From CAVQGF01 sp045807945 (lineage in GTDB: Bacteria; Acidobacteriota; Terriglobia; Terriglobales; Acidobacteriaceae): 64,000 nucleotides of DNA. The notes under the pieces were generated by a model. It made no database searches, was not told the origin of the DNA, and was given only the letters and a program-made list of their open reading frames with translations. This document shows positions 15,664-23,231 of the stretch, piece by piece. How positions within the stretch are numbered: the stretch's first letter is position 1; every line of letters begins with the position of its first letter. Made by a program: the position numbers and the translations under genes. Location of the stretch: assembly GCA_045807945.1 (NCBI GenBank), contig JBJMGI010000097.1, forward strand, positions 62,001 through 126,000, in the 5' to 3' direction.

Positions 15664-17334
15664 ATGGCAAACGACCCAGTACGTACCGAGATTAGAAAGC
15701 CCGACCCCATCCTCGCAGAGAGCGCCAACGGTGGCTCTGAGGAGTCGCGCGCGCGCGATTTGGCACGGCGCTATCGCTGTGAATTCGTCGATCTGAAGAA
15801 CTTTCACATCCAGCACGAGCTCTTCCGTTCCGTGCCTGTCGATCTGATGTTTCGCTACAACTTCGTTCCGCTGGAGAATTCGCAGGACGGACGTTTGATC
15901 GTCGCCATCGCGGATCCCAGCCGGTTAATGATGATCGACGAACTCAGCCTGCTGCTCGGGAAGCGCATCGTCACCAAGGTCGCGACCCTTTCGCAGATCA
16001 ACGACATTCTGAAGAAGACGGAGCAATCGCAACGCGTTCTGGAAGAAGCGGGCGAAGGTTTCGTGCTTGACGTCATCCGTGAAGACGAGAGCGGCGACGA
16101 GACCATCTCCATCGAGCGCCTCACCGCTGAAGGCGACAGCAGCCCCATCATCCGCCTGGTGGATACCGCCATCTTTACCGCGCTGCAGCGGCGCGCCAGT
16201 GATATTCACATCGAGACGCGCGATGACTCGGTCGCCATCAAGTACCGCATCGATGGCGTGCTGCGCGAAGCAATGAAGCCGATCTCGCGCGATCACCAGT
16301 CCACCATCATTTCGCGCATTAAGGTGATGAGCGAACTCGATATCGCCGAACGGCGCGTTCCGCAAGACGGCCGCTTTCGCGTGCGCTACGGCGACCCGCC
16401 GCGGTTCATCGATTTCCGCGTCAGCATCATGCCTTCCATACACGGCGAAGACGCCGTGCTGCGTGTGCTCGATAAAGAATCAATGAGCGAGAAGTTCCGC
16501 AAGCTGACGCTGGATGTCGTCGGCTTCGCCGAAGACGACCTTCGCAAGTTCCGGCGCTATATCGCAGAGCCCTACGGCATGGTGCTGGTCACCGGTCCTA
16601 CGGGTAGCGGCAAGACGACTACGCTTTACGCCGCGCTGAACGAGATCAAGTCAGACGAGGACAAGCTGGTCACCATCGAAGATCCGGTCGAATATCAGAT
16701 CCGCGGCGTTACGCAGATTCCCGTCAACGAGAAAAAGGGACTCACATTCGCGCGCGGGTTGCGATCCATCCTGCGCCACGATCCTGACAAGATCATGGTC
16801 GGCGAGATCCGCGACACTGAGACTGCGCAGATCGCGATCCAATCCGCGCTCACTGGGCACCTGGTGTTCACGACGGTTCACGCCAACAACGTGGTTGACG
16901 TGCTCGGCCGCTTCCTCAACATGGGCGTCGATCCGTACAACTTCATATCTGCGCTGAACTGCATCCTGGCGCAACGCTTGGTGCGCACCATCTGCGAATC
17001 CTGCCCGAAGGGCCTTCGCTACGATCAGCAGACGCTGATAGATAGCGGATTGGACCCGGCAGTCTGGGGGGATTTCGAATTCCGCGAAGGCGAAGGATGC
17101 ATCGAGTGCTCCGGTACGGGCTTCAAAGGACGCACCGCGATTCACGAGCTGCTCGATCTAAGCGACAACGTGCGCGAGATGATTCTCTCCAAGAAGCCGA
17201 CCTCGGAAATCCGTCGCGCTGCCCGCGATGAAGGTATGCGCTTCCTGCGTGAGTCGGCGCTTGATAAAGTAAGAGCGGGCATCACCACTCTGAAAGAGAT
17301 CAACAAAGTCACCTTCATCGAGACCACGAGATAA
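15664..17334 (+). CDS. pilB: Type IV pilus / type II secretion assembly ATPase (PilB/GspE family)
   Basis: Cytosolic hexameric ATPase driving filament extension. The N-terminal MshEN-type domain (residues ~20-160) precedes the core. Walker A is TGPTGSGKTTT (~310-320), the Asp box is TIEDPVEYQ, Walker B is DPDKIMVGEIRDTETA, and the His box is GHLVFTTVHANN. A zinc-binding CESCPKG (~443) and CIECSGTGFKG (~478) four-cysteine module supports the extension type (PilB/GspE) rather than the retraction type PilT. The start is ATG 15664 with AAAGGA ahead; codons upstream overlap pilC and do not fit. The stop overlaps the next ATG (TAATG). No pilT is in the window. Confidence 0.92.
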   Translation: MANDPVRTEIRKPDPILAESANGGSEESRARDLARRYRCEFVDLKNFHIQHELFRSVPVDLMFRYNFVPLENSQDGRLIVAIADPSRLMMIDELSLLLGKRIVTKVATLSQINDILKKTEQSQRVLEEAGEGFVLDVIREDESGDETISIERLTAEGDSSPIIRLVDTAIFTALQRRASDIHIETRDDSVAIKYRIDGVLREAMKPISRDHQSTIISRIKVMSELDIAERRVPQDGRFRVRYGDPPRFIDFRVSIMPSIHGEDAVLRVLDKESMSEKFRKLTLDVVGFAEDDLRKFRRYIAEPYGMVLVTGPTGSGKTTTLYAALNEIKSDEDKLVTIEDPVEYQIRGVTQIPVNEKKGLTFARGLRSILRHDPDKIMVGEIRDTETAQIAIQSALTGHLVFTTVHANNVVDVLGRFLNMGVDPYNFISALNCILAQRLVRTICESCPKGLRYDQQTLIDSGLDPAVWGDFEFREGEGCIECSGTGFKGRTAIHELLDLSDNVREMILSKKPTSEIRRAARDEGMRFLRESALDKVRAGITTLKEINKVTFIETTR

Positions 17335-18230
17335 TGGCCTCCAATCCCAATCCGGCGCGGCCGCGCTTGGCGTGCGAGATAACGGCTGAGTGTGTGGTCG
17401 CCGCGCGCGCTGCTGAGCAGGGCGGAACGGTGGATATGCACACCATCCGCTCGCTGCCCACGGGAAGCGTGCTGCCCAGTTTGAAGGACCCGAACGTTCT
17501 CAATCCCGCGGCGCTGGCGAATGCCATCTCCGACGCGCTGCAGACCGTAGGCGGTCGCGGGCGCGATGTGACTGCGGTTCTTCCCGATGCCGCCGTTCGC
17601 ACGGTGCTACTCGATTTTGAAGAATTCCCGCAGAAGGCGAACGATGCCGCAGGCGTGGTGAAGTTACGGATGCGGAAGTCCCTGCCCTTTGACGTTGAGA
17701 AGGCGCGCCTCTCGTATCACGTTTCCCGCGGAGGAGCCATGGTGAAGGTTGTGGCCGCGGTCGCGCTCACCACCGTCATCGAGGAATACGAGGCGGCTAT
17801 CCGCGACGCGGGCTACGCGCCGGGAGTGGTTCTGCCGTCGGCTCTCGCTGCCATCTCCGCCGTCGAAAGCGGCCGCCCAACGCTGGTGGTCAAAGTAGAT
17901 TCTGCTGCGATCACCGTCGCAATCCTCGATCAGGATGATCTCCGCCTGGTGCGCACGCTGGAAAATTCGCGCGGACGCGATATCGATCCCCAGCAGCTCG
18001 CCGATGATGTTTATCCTTCTGTCGTTTTCTTCCACGACACTTTCAATTCCAAGATCGAGCGCGTCCTCGTAGGTGGGGTGGATTCGCTCCGCGAAGTCGC
18101 ACCTGTACTCGAGCAGGTGACGGGAACCGCGGTCGAGCCGCTGGTCGGCTCACGGTATCTCGTCGGCGGGCTCTCAGGGATGCCGGGCGCGACGGCACTG
18201 CTCGGCGGAGTAGTGGGAGCGCTGGTCTAA
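17334..18230 (+). CDS. Divergent PilM/GspL-like actin-fold protein
   Basis: This 298-residue protein occupies the pilM position and has the layout of a PilM-type actin-like ATPase fold: DVTAVLPDAAVRTVLLDFEE followed by LRMRKSLPFDVEKARLSYHV, then a second subdomain with LVVKVDSAAITVAILDQDDL and FNSKIERVLVGGVDSLREVA. The usual N-terminal GLDIGSSSIKAVEL phosphate loop, present in the true PilM at 47.4 kb, is replaced by RLACEITAECVVAARAAEQG, so nucleotide binding may be lost. It is translationally coupled to the ATPase gene (TAATG) and followed by PilN/PilO-like genes. Confidence 0.75.
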   Translation: MASNPNPARPRLACEITAECVVAARAAEQGGTVDMHTIRSLPTGSVLPSLKDPNVLNPAALANAISDALQTVGGRGRDVTAVLPDAAVRTVLLDFEEFPQKANDAAGVVKLRMRKSLPFDVEKARLSYHVSRGGAMVKVVAAVALTTVIEEYEAAIRDAGYAPGVVLPSALAAISAVESGRPTLVVKVDSAAITVAILDQDDLRLVRTLENSRGRDIDPQQLADDVYPSVVFFHDTFNSKIERVLVGGVDSLREVAPVLEQVTGTAVEPLVGSRYLVGGLSGMPGATALLGGVVGALV

Positions 18231-18231
18231 C

Positions 18232-18849
18232 GTGCGTTTCAATATCAATCTCGCATCCCGTCCGTATCAGGATGCCCGCATCACGTTCGTGCGTTGGGGC
18301 GCGACCCTCGGCGGGATTGCTTGCATCACCGCCGCGTTGTTGCTGATCGATTACACCCACTGGCGCGATAACCGCATCGTGAACGAGAAGATGCAAAAGA
18401 TTCAGCAGGATATCGACCAGCTCGATGCACAGCGGAACGCCAACCAGGCGCTTTTGAATCAGCCCACGAACCAGCAGACGCGCGAGCGCTCGCAATTCCT
18501 GAACGGGATCATCGTGCGTAAATCGTTCTCCTGGACCCGTGCCTTCTCTGATCTTGAAAAAATCATGCCTACTCGTGTGCATCTGGTGAAGATAGAGCCC
18601 GAGTTGAATCCGCAGAACGAACTCAAGATAAAGATGACAGTGGAAGGGAAGTCGCGCGACAAGGCGCTCGACTTGGTACGGAAGCTTGAGAGCTCAAACG
18701 AGTTCAAGCAGGCGAGGATCGAGACCGAAGCGGCCAAAACTGGTCCCGCTACAGATGGTGCTGTGGAATTCAACATCAGTGCTATCTATATTCCTCCTCC
18801 ACCGCGGCCGAAGTCTTCCGCCGGACTAGATAACGAGGAAGGCGAGTGA
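18232..18849 (+). CDS. PilN/GspL-C-like inner-membrane assembly protein
   Basis: The N terminus MRFNINLASRPYQDARITFV matches the short cytosolic peptide of PilN that docks into PilM (consensus INLLPxR, here INLASRP). A single membrane helix follows (LGGIACITAALLLIDY), then a coiled coil (residues ~45-85) and a periplasmic ferredoxin-like domain starting around SWTRAFSDLEKIMPTRVHLV. The C terminus is Pro-rich (PPPPRPKS). Start is GTG at 18232, 1 nt after the previous stop. The 205 residues fit PilN. Confidence 0.78.
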   Translation: MRFNINLASRPYQDARITFVRWGATLGGIACITAALLLIDYTHWRDNRIVNEKMQKIQQDIDQLDAQRNANQALLNQPTNQQTRERSQFLNGIIVRKSFSWTRAFSDLEKIMPTRVHLVKIEPELNPQNELKIKMTVEGKSRDKALDLVRKLESSNEFKQARIETEAAKTGPATDGAVEFNISAIYIPPPPRPKSSAGLDNEEGE

Positions 18850-19388
18850 TGGCACCAGTGAATCACGTGCGGAATCGGTTCATGCTGGCGACGGTGCTGC
18901 TGCTCGTGGTGGATGCTGCCGCGCTCGGCTTTCTGTTCACGCCTTGGGGGCGCTCACGCGATCAGCGCGAGTCTGAGTACAACCGGCTTAGGACCGAATG
19001 GCAACAGAAGCGGCGGGATACGCAACCGCTGGTCGGTATGCCTGAAAAGCTTCAGCGCGCTAACAAAGACGCCGACGCACTTCTCAAGGGCAGGATCGCT
19101 GACCAGACTTCCGAAATCTCGAATGAGATCGGTAAGCTTGCGGTCGCCAATCATGTGAGACTGGAACGGGCGGGGTACGAGACTAAAGACACCGACCTCC
19201 CTGGCATCCAACGTATTGTCATCAGCGCCAGCTTGTCGGCAGACTATTTAGAGTTGGTGAAGTTCATCAATGCTATCGAGCGCTCGAAGATGCTCATGCT
19301 GGTCGATAGCGTCAGGCTCAGCGAAGAGCAGGCGGGCGGCGTGCGCATCGATTTGGTGATGGAGTCATTCACGAAGGCAGCTACTTAA
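18849..19388 (+). CDS. PilO/GspM-like inner-membrane assembly protein
   Basis: It has an N-terminal membrane helix (MLATVLLLVVDAAALGFLFT), a coiled coil (residues ~40-75, rich in R/E/Q), and a compact alpha/beta domain with YLELVKFINAIERSKMLMLV, the pattern of PilO and GspM periplasmic domains. It is 179 residues long, shorter than PilO at 49.1 kb. A GTG directly precedes the chosen ATG (GTGATG); ATG 18849 overlaps the previous stop by one base. It sits in the order M-N-O, which is the main support for the call. Confidence 0.75.
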   Translation: MAPVNHVRNRFMLATVLLLVVDAAALGFLFTPWGRSRDQRESEYNRLRTEWQQKRRDTQPLVGMPEKLQRANKDADALLKGRIADQTSEISNEIGKLAVANHVRLERAGYETKDTDLPGIQRIVISASLSADYLELVKFINAIERSKMLMLVDSVRLSEEQAGGVRIDLVMESFTKAAT

Positions 19389-19393
19389 TAACC

Positions 19394-20023
19394 ATGCAAG
19401 TGGGTACGGAAAATCGCACGAAGGTCATCATTATGGTGGTGCTGGTAGTCCTCGGTGCCTTCATGGTGGTGCGTGCCTTCACCAGCTCCGAAAACGTGAC
19501 CGCGGCGCCGTCAACCACGCCCACCCCACCTCCACAGCAAGTCAGGTCTGCAACTCAGGTGAAGAGAGCGGCTCCCACTCAGCAGGCACAGTCGCTCGAC
19601 CCCACCATCCGGTTGGACCTGCTCCGCTCAGTGGAAGAGATCAAGTATCAGGGCACGGGACGAAACATCTTTAGGGCTGAAGTGGACGTGCCGCCGCCGG
19701 TAAAGGTGGATGACCCGAATCTGAAGTGCAAAGTCACACCCGATGCGCCCGGCTGCCCCGGCTACGATCCTTGCAAAGCGAACCCCACGATCCGAGGGTG
19801 TCCAGGCTACAGAGAGCCCATTAATTTAAAGTTCTTTGGATTCGCTAACCATCCTGGCGAGCGCAAGAAGGTCTTCCTCTCGCAAGGTGAGGACGTCTTC
19901 ATCGCCGGCGAAGGCGATACCGTCAACCGACGCTATCGAGTGATGCACATTGGCGTGAACTCTGTCGATATTAAAGATGTATTGAACGACAACACCCAGA
20001 CGATTCCTCTCACACAGGGTTGA
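19394..20023 (+). CDS. GspC/PilP-like protein with a duplicated cysteine motif
   Basis: It has a single N-terminal membrane helix (VIIMVVLVVLGAFMVVRAF, residues ~11-29), a Pro/Thr/Gln-rich linker, then TGRNIF, matching the R-[DN]-[PI]-F element that opens the HR domain of GspC and PilP. The C-terminal strands (NLKFFGF, KKVFLSQGEDVFIAGEGDTV, YRVMHIGVNSVDIKD) look like the HR domain. In between are two 13-residue copies of C-K-x2-P-x3-G-C-P-G-Y (residues 112-124 and 127-139), unknown to me in GspC or PilP. It probably bridges the inner-membrane platform and an outer component. The last gene follows immediately. Confidence 0.72.
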   Translation: MQVGTENRTKVIIMVVLVVLGAFMVVRAFTSSENVTAAPSTTPTPPPQQVRSATQVKRAAPTQQAQSLDPTIRLDLLRSVEEIKYQGTGRNIFRAEVDVPPPVKVDDPNLKCKVTPDAPGCPGYDPCKANPTIRGCPGYREPINLKFFGFANHPGERKKVFLSQGEDVFIAGEGDTVNRRYRVMHIGVNSVDIKDVLNDNTQTIPLTQG

Positions 20024-20024
20024 A

Positions 20025-20825
20025 GTGAAGCGCCACCGCAATCACGAAAAAGGCTACGTTCTGCTGGTGATCCTGTTCATGCTGGCGGCGTTCACCATTG
20101 CGCTCATGGCCACCGGGCAGGCGATCGCCACGCAGATCCGTCACGACCGCGAAGACGAGATGGTCCATCGTGGACAGCAGTATGTTCGCGCAATCCGCCG
20201 CTATTATCGGAAGTTCGGACGCTACCCCAGCAAGATCGAAGATCTCGAAACCTCGAACAATATCCGCTTTCTTCGCAAACGCTACAAAGACCCAATGGTG
20301 CCGAACGGCGAGTGGAAGGTTCTGCACTATGGTGAAGCGAAGAATCCGCCGCGCGGATTATTCGGCCAGCCGATCGGAGTGGGGACGGGTATCGGTGGCA
20401 GTACTCCTGGCACGAATACTGTTGGCGGGACTCCAGCCGGAGCCTTAGGAACTATGTCTGCGCCCGGAGCGGCCGCGAACCAGCCGCAAACTTCTGATAA
20501 CGGCAACGCGAACACGAACGCGAACGGCTCTCAAAACGCGAATTCACCAGCCACCGGTAACATCGCGGCCGCATCGGCTTCTACAGTCCAATTCGGCGGC
20601 GGAGCCATCATTGGAGTCGAAAGCCTGAGCACGAAGGAATCGCTGAAACAGATCGGCGGGAAGAACCACTACAACGACTGGGAGTTCGTTTATGACCCGC
20701 GCGTCGAAGCGCTGGTTGGTGCCGGCCAAGTGGGGCAGGTTCCCGTGCAGCAGAACGGGCAAGGCTTGGGAAATCCTATCGCTCCAAATCCGCAGACGCC
20801 GCAGACGCCACAAAATCCGCAGTAA
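20025..20825 (+). CDS. Pseudopilin-like protein with a low-complexity insert
   Basis: The start MKRHRNHEKGYVLLVILFML resembles a prepilin leader: basic, ending in Gly, then a hydrophobic helix. If cleaved after G10 the mature position 5 is Val, not the usual Glu. AIRRYYRKFGRYPSKIEDLE is the conserved GspG-type segment Y-x4-G-x-YP-x4-L. Residues ~100-200 are a Gly/Asn/Thr/Ala-rich insert, after which NDWEFVYDPRVEALVGAG resumes a folded domain; the tail is Pro/Gln-rich. Start is GTG at 20025, one nt after the previous stop. It ends the cluster at a strong terminator. Confidence 0.72.
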   Translation: MKRHRNHEKGYVLLVILFMLAAFTIALMATGQAIATQIRHDREDEMVHRGQQYVRAIRRYYRKFGRYPSKIEDLETSNNIRFLRKRYKDPMVPNGEWKVLHYGEAKNPPRGLFGQPIGVGTGIGGSTPGTNTVGGTPAGALGTMSAPGAAANQPQTSDNGNANTNANGSQNANSPATGNIAAASASTVQFGGGAIIGVESLSTKESLKQIGGKNHYNDWEFVYDPRVEALVGAGQVGQVPVQQNGQGLGNPIAPNPQTPQTPQNPQ

Positions 20826-20841
20826 ACAGCGAGCAAAAGAA

Positions 20842-20870
20842 AAGGCGCGGCAAGCAGCCGCGCCTTCTTT
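20842..20870. terminator. Bidirectional rho-independent terminator
   Basis: AAGGCGCGGC and GCCGCGCCTT (20842-20851 and 20857-20866) form a perfect 10-bp stem with a 5-nt loop. T-rich tracts follow on both strands (CTTTATT rightward, TTCTTTT leftward). It serves the pseudopilin operon and the converging erpA gene. Confidence 0.88.
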
Positions 20871-20884
20871 ATTGCTGAATTTTC

Positions 20885-21271
20885 TTAGACGCTGAACGAA
20901 GAGCCGCAACCGCAGGTGCTCTTCACGTTCGGGTTCTCGAACTTGAAGCCCGCGCCTTCCAGGGTCTCGACGTAATCCACCTGGCAGCCGTTCAGGTACA
21001 TGGCCGAGGTGGCATCCACGAACAGCTTGATGCCGTCGACAGTGAAGGTCTTGTCCATCATTCCGGCATTGTTCTCGAACGACATCGAGTACGAGAAGCC
21101 CGAGCATCCGCCGCCGACCACGCCCACGCGCAGTCCAGCCGGGACCGGATTCTGCTGCCCCATGATCTCTTTAACCTTGGCGATAGCGGTCTGGGTAAGT
21201 ACGACCGGGAACTTCTTCGCCGGGGGCGCTTGCGGGGTCTCGACGTTATGTGTGGTGCTGGTTGTGGACAT
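20885..21271 (-). CDS. erpA: A-type iron-sulfur cluster carrier (ErpA/IscA family)
   Basis: It delivers 4Fe-4S clusters to apoproteins. The three ligand cysteines are C56 in GGGCSGFSYSM and C120/C122 in the C-terminal STCGCGSSFSV, all at family positions. VVLTQTAIAKVKEIM and IKLFVDATSAMYLNGCQVDY are typical. The N-terminal ~20 residues are a Thr/Pro-rich extension. It is preceded by AGGAGA and by an extended -10 TGCTATAAT (21306-21314). It could be named iscA or erpA; no isc or suf genes adjoin, which favours ErpA. Confidence 0.9.
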   Translation of the reverse strand: MSTTSTTHNVETPQAPPAKKFPVVLTQTAIAKVKEIMGQQNPVPAGLRVGVVGGGCSGFSYSMSFENNAGMMDKTFTVDGIKLFVDATSAMYLNGCQVDYVETLEGAGFKFENPNVKSTCGCGSSFSV

Positions 21272-21305
21272 CCTGTTCTCCTAAAATGACTTAGTGCGTG
21301 GTTCG

Positions 21306-21314
21306 ATTATAGCA
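21306..21314 (-). promoter_or_regulatory. Extended -10 promoter of erpA
   Basis: Minus strand TGCTATAAT: a perfect TATAAT with the TGn extension; the -35 is poor. The predicted start lies about 30 nt upstream of the ATG. Confidence 0.55.
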
Positions 21315-21383
21315 AACCAAGCTACAGAACATTGGATGTCGAATAGGGTACCGGCGGTGCAAAGTACTCGGGCCAGAGAGGGT

Positions 21384-21632
21384 TTAGCCCAGCCAGGTCA
21401 TGACGCCTTTCCAGGCGGTAAAGACGAGCGCCGAGCCACCGAGAACGACGACCGAACGGGTGGCCTGCATCTTCCAATCGAGCATGCGGCGGCGCGCAAA
21501 TAGGACCAAATGCTCGTGCACCTGCTCCCGAATCGAGAGCTCGCTCGCGGGATCCAGTGCAACCAGCTTGGGCTGAGGCTTTTCCTTAGGAAGAAGCTTT
21601 CGCGGCGTTGTAGACACGCTTGCCATGCCCAT
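21384..21632 (-). CDS. Small single-pass membrane protein of unknown function
   Basis: This 82-residue protein has a basic, Pro/Lys-rich N-terminal half (TTPRKLLPKEKPQPKLVALD), an amphipathic helix (SIREQVHEHLVLFARRRML) and one C-terminal membrane helix (SVVVLGGSALVFTAWKGVMT). No family is recognised. Two start codons are possible, ATG 21632 and ATG 21626. It may be a tail-anchored membrane protein. Support is the clean helix pattern and the lack of any better frame here. Confidence 0.6.
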   Translation of the reverse strand: MGMASVSTTPRKLLPKEKPQPKLVALDPASELSIREQVHEHLVLFARRRMLDWKMQATRSVVVLGGSALVFTAWKGVMTWLG

Positions 21633-21841
21633 CTACTAGCATTCTTTTGGCCCATCAGCGCTGCTGCAAACAAAGCGACTTAGTCTCAGGATTGTTGTGG
21701 AGGCAGTTCCAAAATAGAATTGGAGTTCCAAATCGGCCCTGCAATTCGCCCGTTCGACGTCCAAAATTGATGCCGTGGTTTGTACCTGAGTTCTACTCCA
21801 AAGTATTGAACCTATTGGTTTCTTTCAGGGTAATTCTCTAT

Positions 21842-21869
21842 TTTCACCCTATTTGCATTGTGGTACTCT
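21842..21869 (+). promoter_or_regulatory. Promoter of the FecR-domain gene, sharing a 12-mer with the pilM region
   Basis: TTTCAC (21842-21847), 16 nt, TACTCT (21864-21869), with TGTGG ahead of the -10. ATTGTGGTACTC (21857-21868) recurs exactly at 46930-46941, there also 16 nt behind a -35-like TTAACA. Confidence 0.4.
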
Positions 21870-21892
21870 CCATGAAACCATAGAAATCTTTC

Positions 21893-23161
21893 GTGGCAAC
21901 CAAGAAACATAGCGATTTCGATATCAAATGGATCACAGTCACGTATCGCAGCGTGCTGTTGACCATGCTCGCGATCGCGACTGCATTCACCATCGCCACG
22001 TTCCTTCTTTTTCCTGACTGGGCGCTCGTCAAATCCGCCAAAGCTGCCTTCAACGGCACTGTAGACAAGATGTTTCCGCCCAGGGTTGCCGCCGTTGCGG
22101 GCGGCCCTCAGCAAGCTCACTTCACCAACATCGATGGCTCGGTGCGCGTGCGCAAGGCGAACAGCAACTCCTTCGTACAGGCGAATTACGATTTGCCGCT
22201 CGAAAAAGGCGACGTCATAAAAACCGATTCACAGGGACTGGCAAAGATCGCCTTCACTGATGGTTCCAGCTACACCGTGAAAGAAGATTCGCTCATCGTT
22301 GTGGAAGAGAACTCGACGAACGCGGCGCAGCAGACGCAGGTGGCAGTCAATGTGACGACCGGAACTGTGGACCTGACGACCGGCACACTCTCGCAAGGTT
22401 CAAAGCAGGAAGTACGCATGGCGGGATCGCGCACCGAAGTAAAGTCTGACACTTCGCTGCAAGCCAGCAACGATCCGCGCGGACAGAAACAGGAAGTGGT
22501 CGTGAAGAGCGGTGCTGCCGACTTCGTCACGCAACAAGGCGAAAAGGTCGTTCTGAATCCGTACGAACGCTTGGCGGTGAATTCCGAATCCGGCGAGATT
22601 GTGAAGACGAAAGAGTTGGCGCCGCCGATCCTGATCACGCCCGCGAATCTGTCGCCCTTCTTCTACTCCGCCGCAGGCAAGGTGGTCGAGTTCTCCTGGA
22701 CCCCGATCGACAACGCCAAGTCTTATCACCTGCGTATTTCGAAGAACCCGTATTTCTCCAGCAACGTTTACGACAGGAAGGTGCCCGACGAGGCGGTCAA
22801 GGTGACCGGCCTGCCGGAAGGGCCATATTACTGGGTGGTGCAGTCGGTGGATGAGCGCGGCCGCGAATCGCTCGAGAGCGAAAAGAACAAGTTCACCATC
22901 GTGCCCCGCGGCACCGACGCAAACCTTGCGCTGGAGTTAAACCCGATGGTGCAGCACGGGCACGTGATCGAGATCTCGGGCAAGACGGACCCAGCGGCGC
23001 GCGTAATGGTGAACAGCCAGGAGGTACCACTGATCTCCAATGACGGCACCTTCCACTTTTTCACCACGCCGCTGCCTAACGGAGAGAACCTGATCACCAT
23101 CACGGCACAGAACGCCAAAGGCGGCGTGGCTACTCAGACCAAGAAAGTAGTTATTCAGTAG
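21893..23161 (+). CDS. FecR-domain protein with C-terminal Ig-like domain
   Basis: It has a cytosolic N-terminal stub, one membrane helix (VLLTMLAIATAFTIATFLLF, residues ~23-42), and a periplasmic FecR domain containing VRVRKANSNSFVQANYDLPL followed by EKGDVIKTDSQGLAKIAFTD. Next is a region with FSWTPIDNAKSYHLRIS and EGPYYWVVQSVDERGRES (fibronectin-III-like), and a last Ig-like module ending VATQTKKVVIQ. Start is GTG 21893; an upstream ATG opens only a three-codon frame. There is no sigma factor nearby, so it is probably not a classical FecI/FecR pair. It precedes mreB by 70 nt and may act in envelope sensing. Confidence 0.8.
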   Translation: MATKKHSDFDIKWITVTYRSVLLTMLAIATAFTIATFLLFPDWALVKSAKAAFNGTVDKMFPPRVAAVAGGPQQAHFTNIDGSVRVRKANSNSFVQANYDLPLEKGDVIKTDSQGLAKIAFTDGSSYTVKEDSLIVVEENSTNAAQQTQVAVNVTTGTVDLTTGTLSQGSKQEVRMAGSRTEVKSDTSLQASNDPRGQKQEVVVKSGAADFVTQQGEKVVLNPYERLAVNSESGEIVKTKELAPPILITPANLSPFFYSAAGKVVEFSWTPIDNAKSYHLRISKNPYFSSNVYDRKVPDEAVKVTGLPEGPYYWVVQSVDERGRESLESEKNKFTIVPRGTDANLALELNPMVQHGHVIEISGKTDPAARVMVNSQEVPLISNDGTFHFFTTPLPNGENLITITAQNAKGGVATQTKKVVIQ

Positions 23162-23231
23162 ATGTCGAAGCGCGTCGCCCTCACGCATCCGTTGACTTCA
23201 TCGCACAAACGTCGCACTCGTAAAGGTAAGA

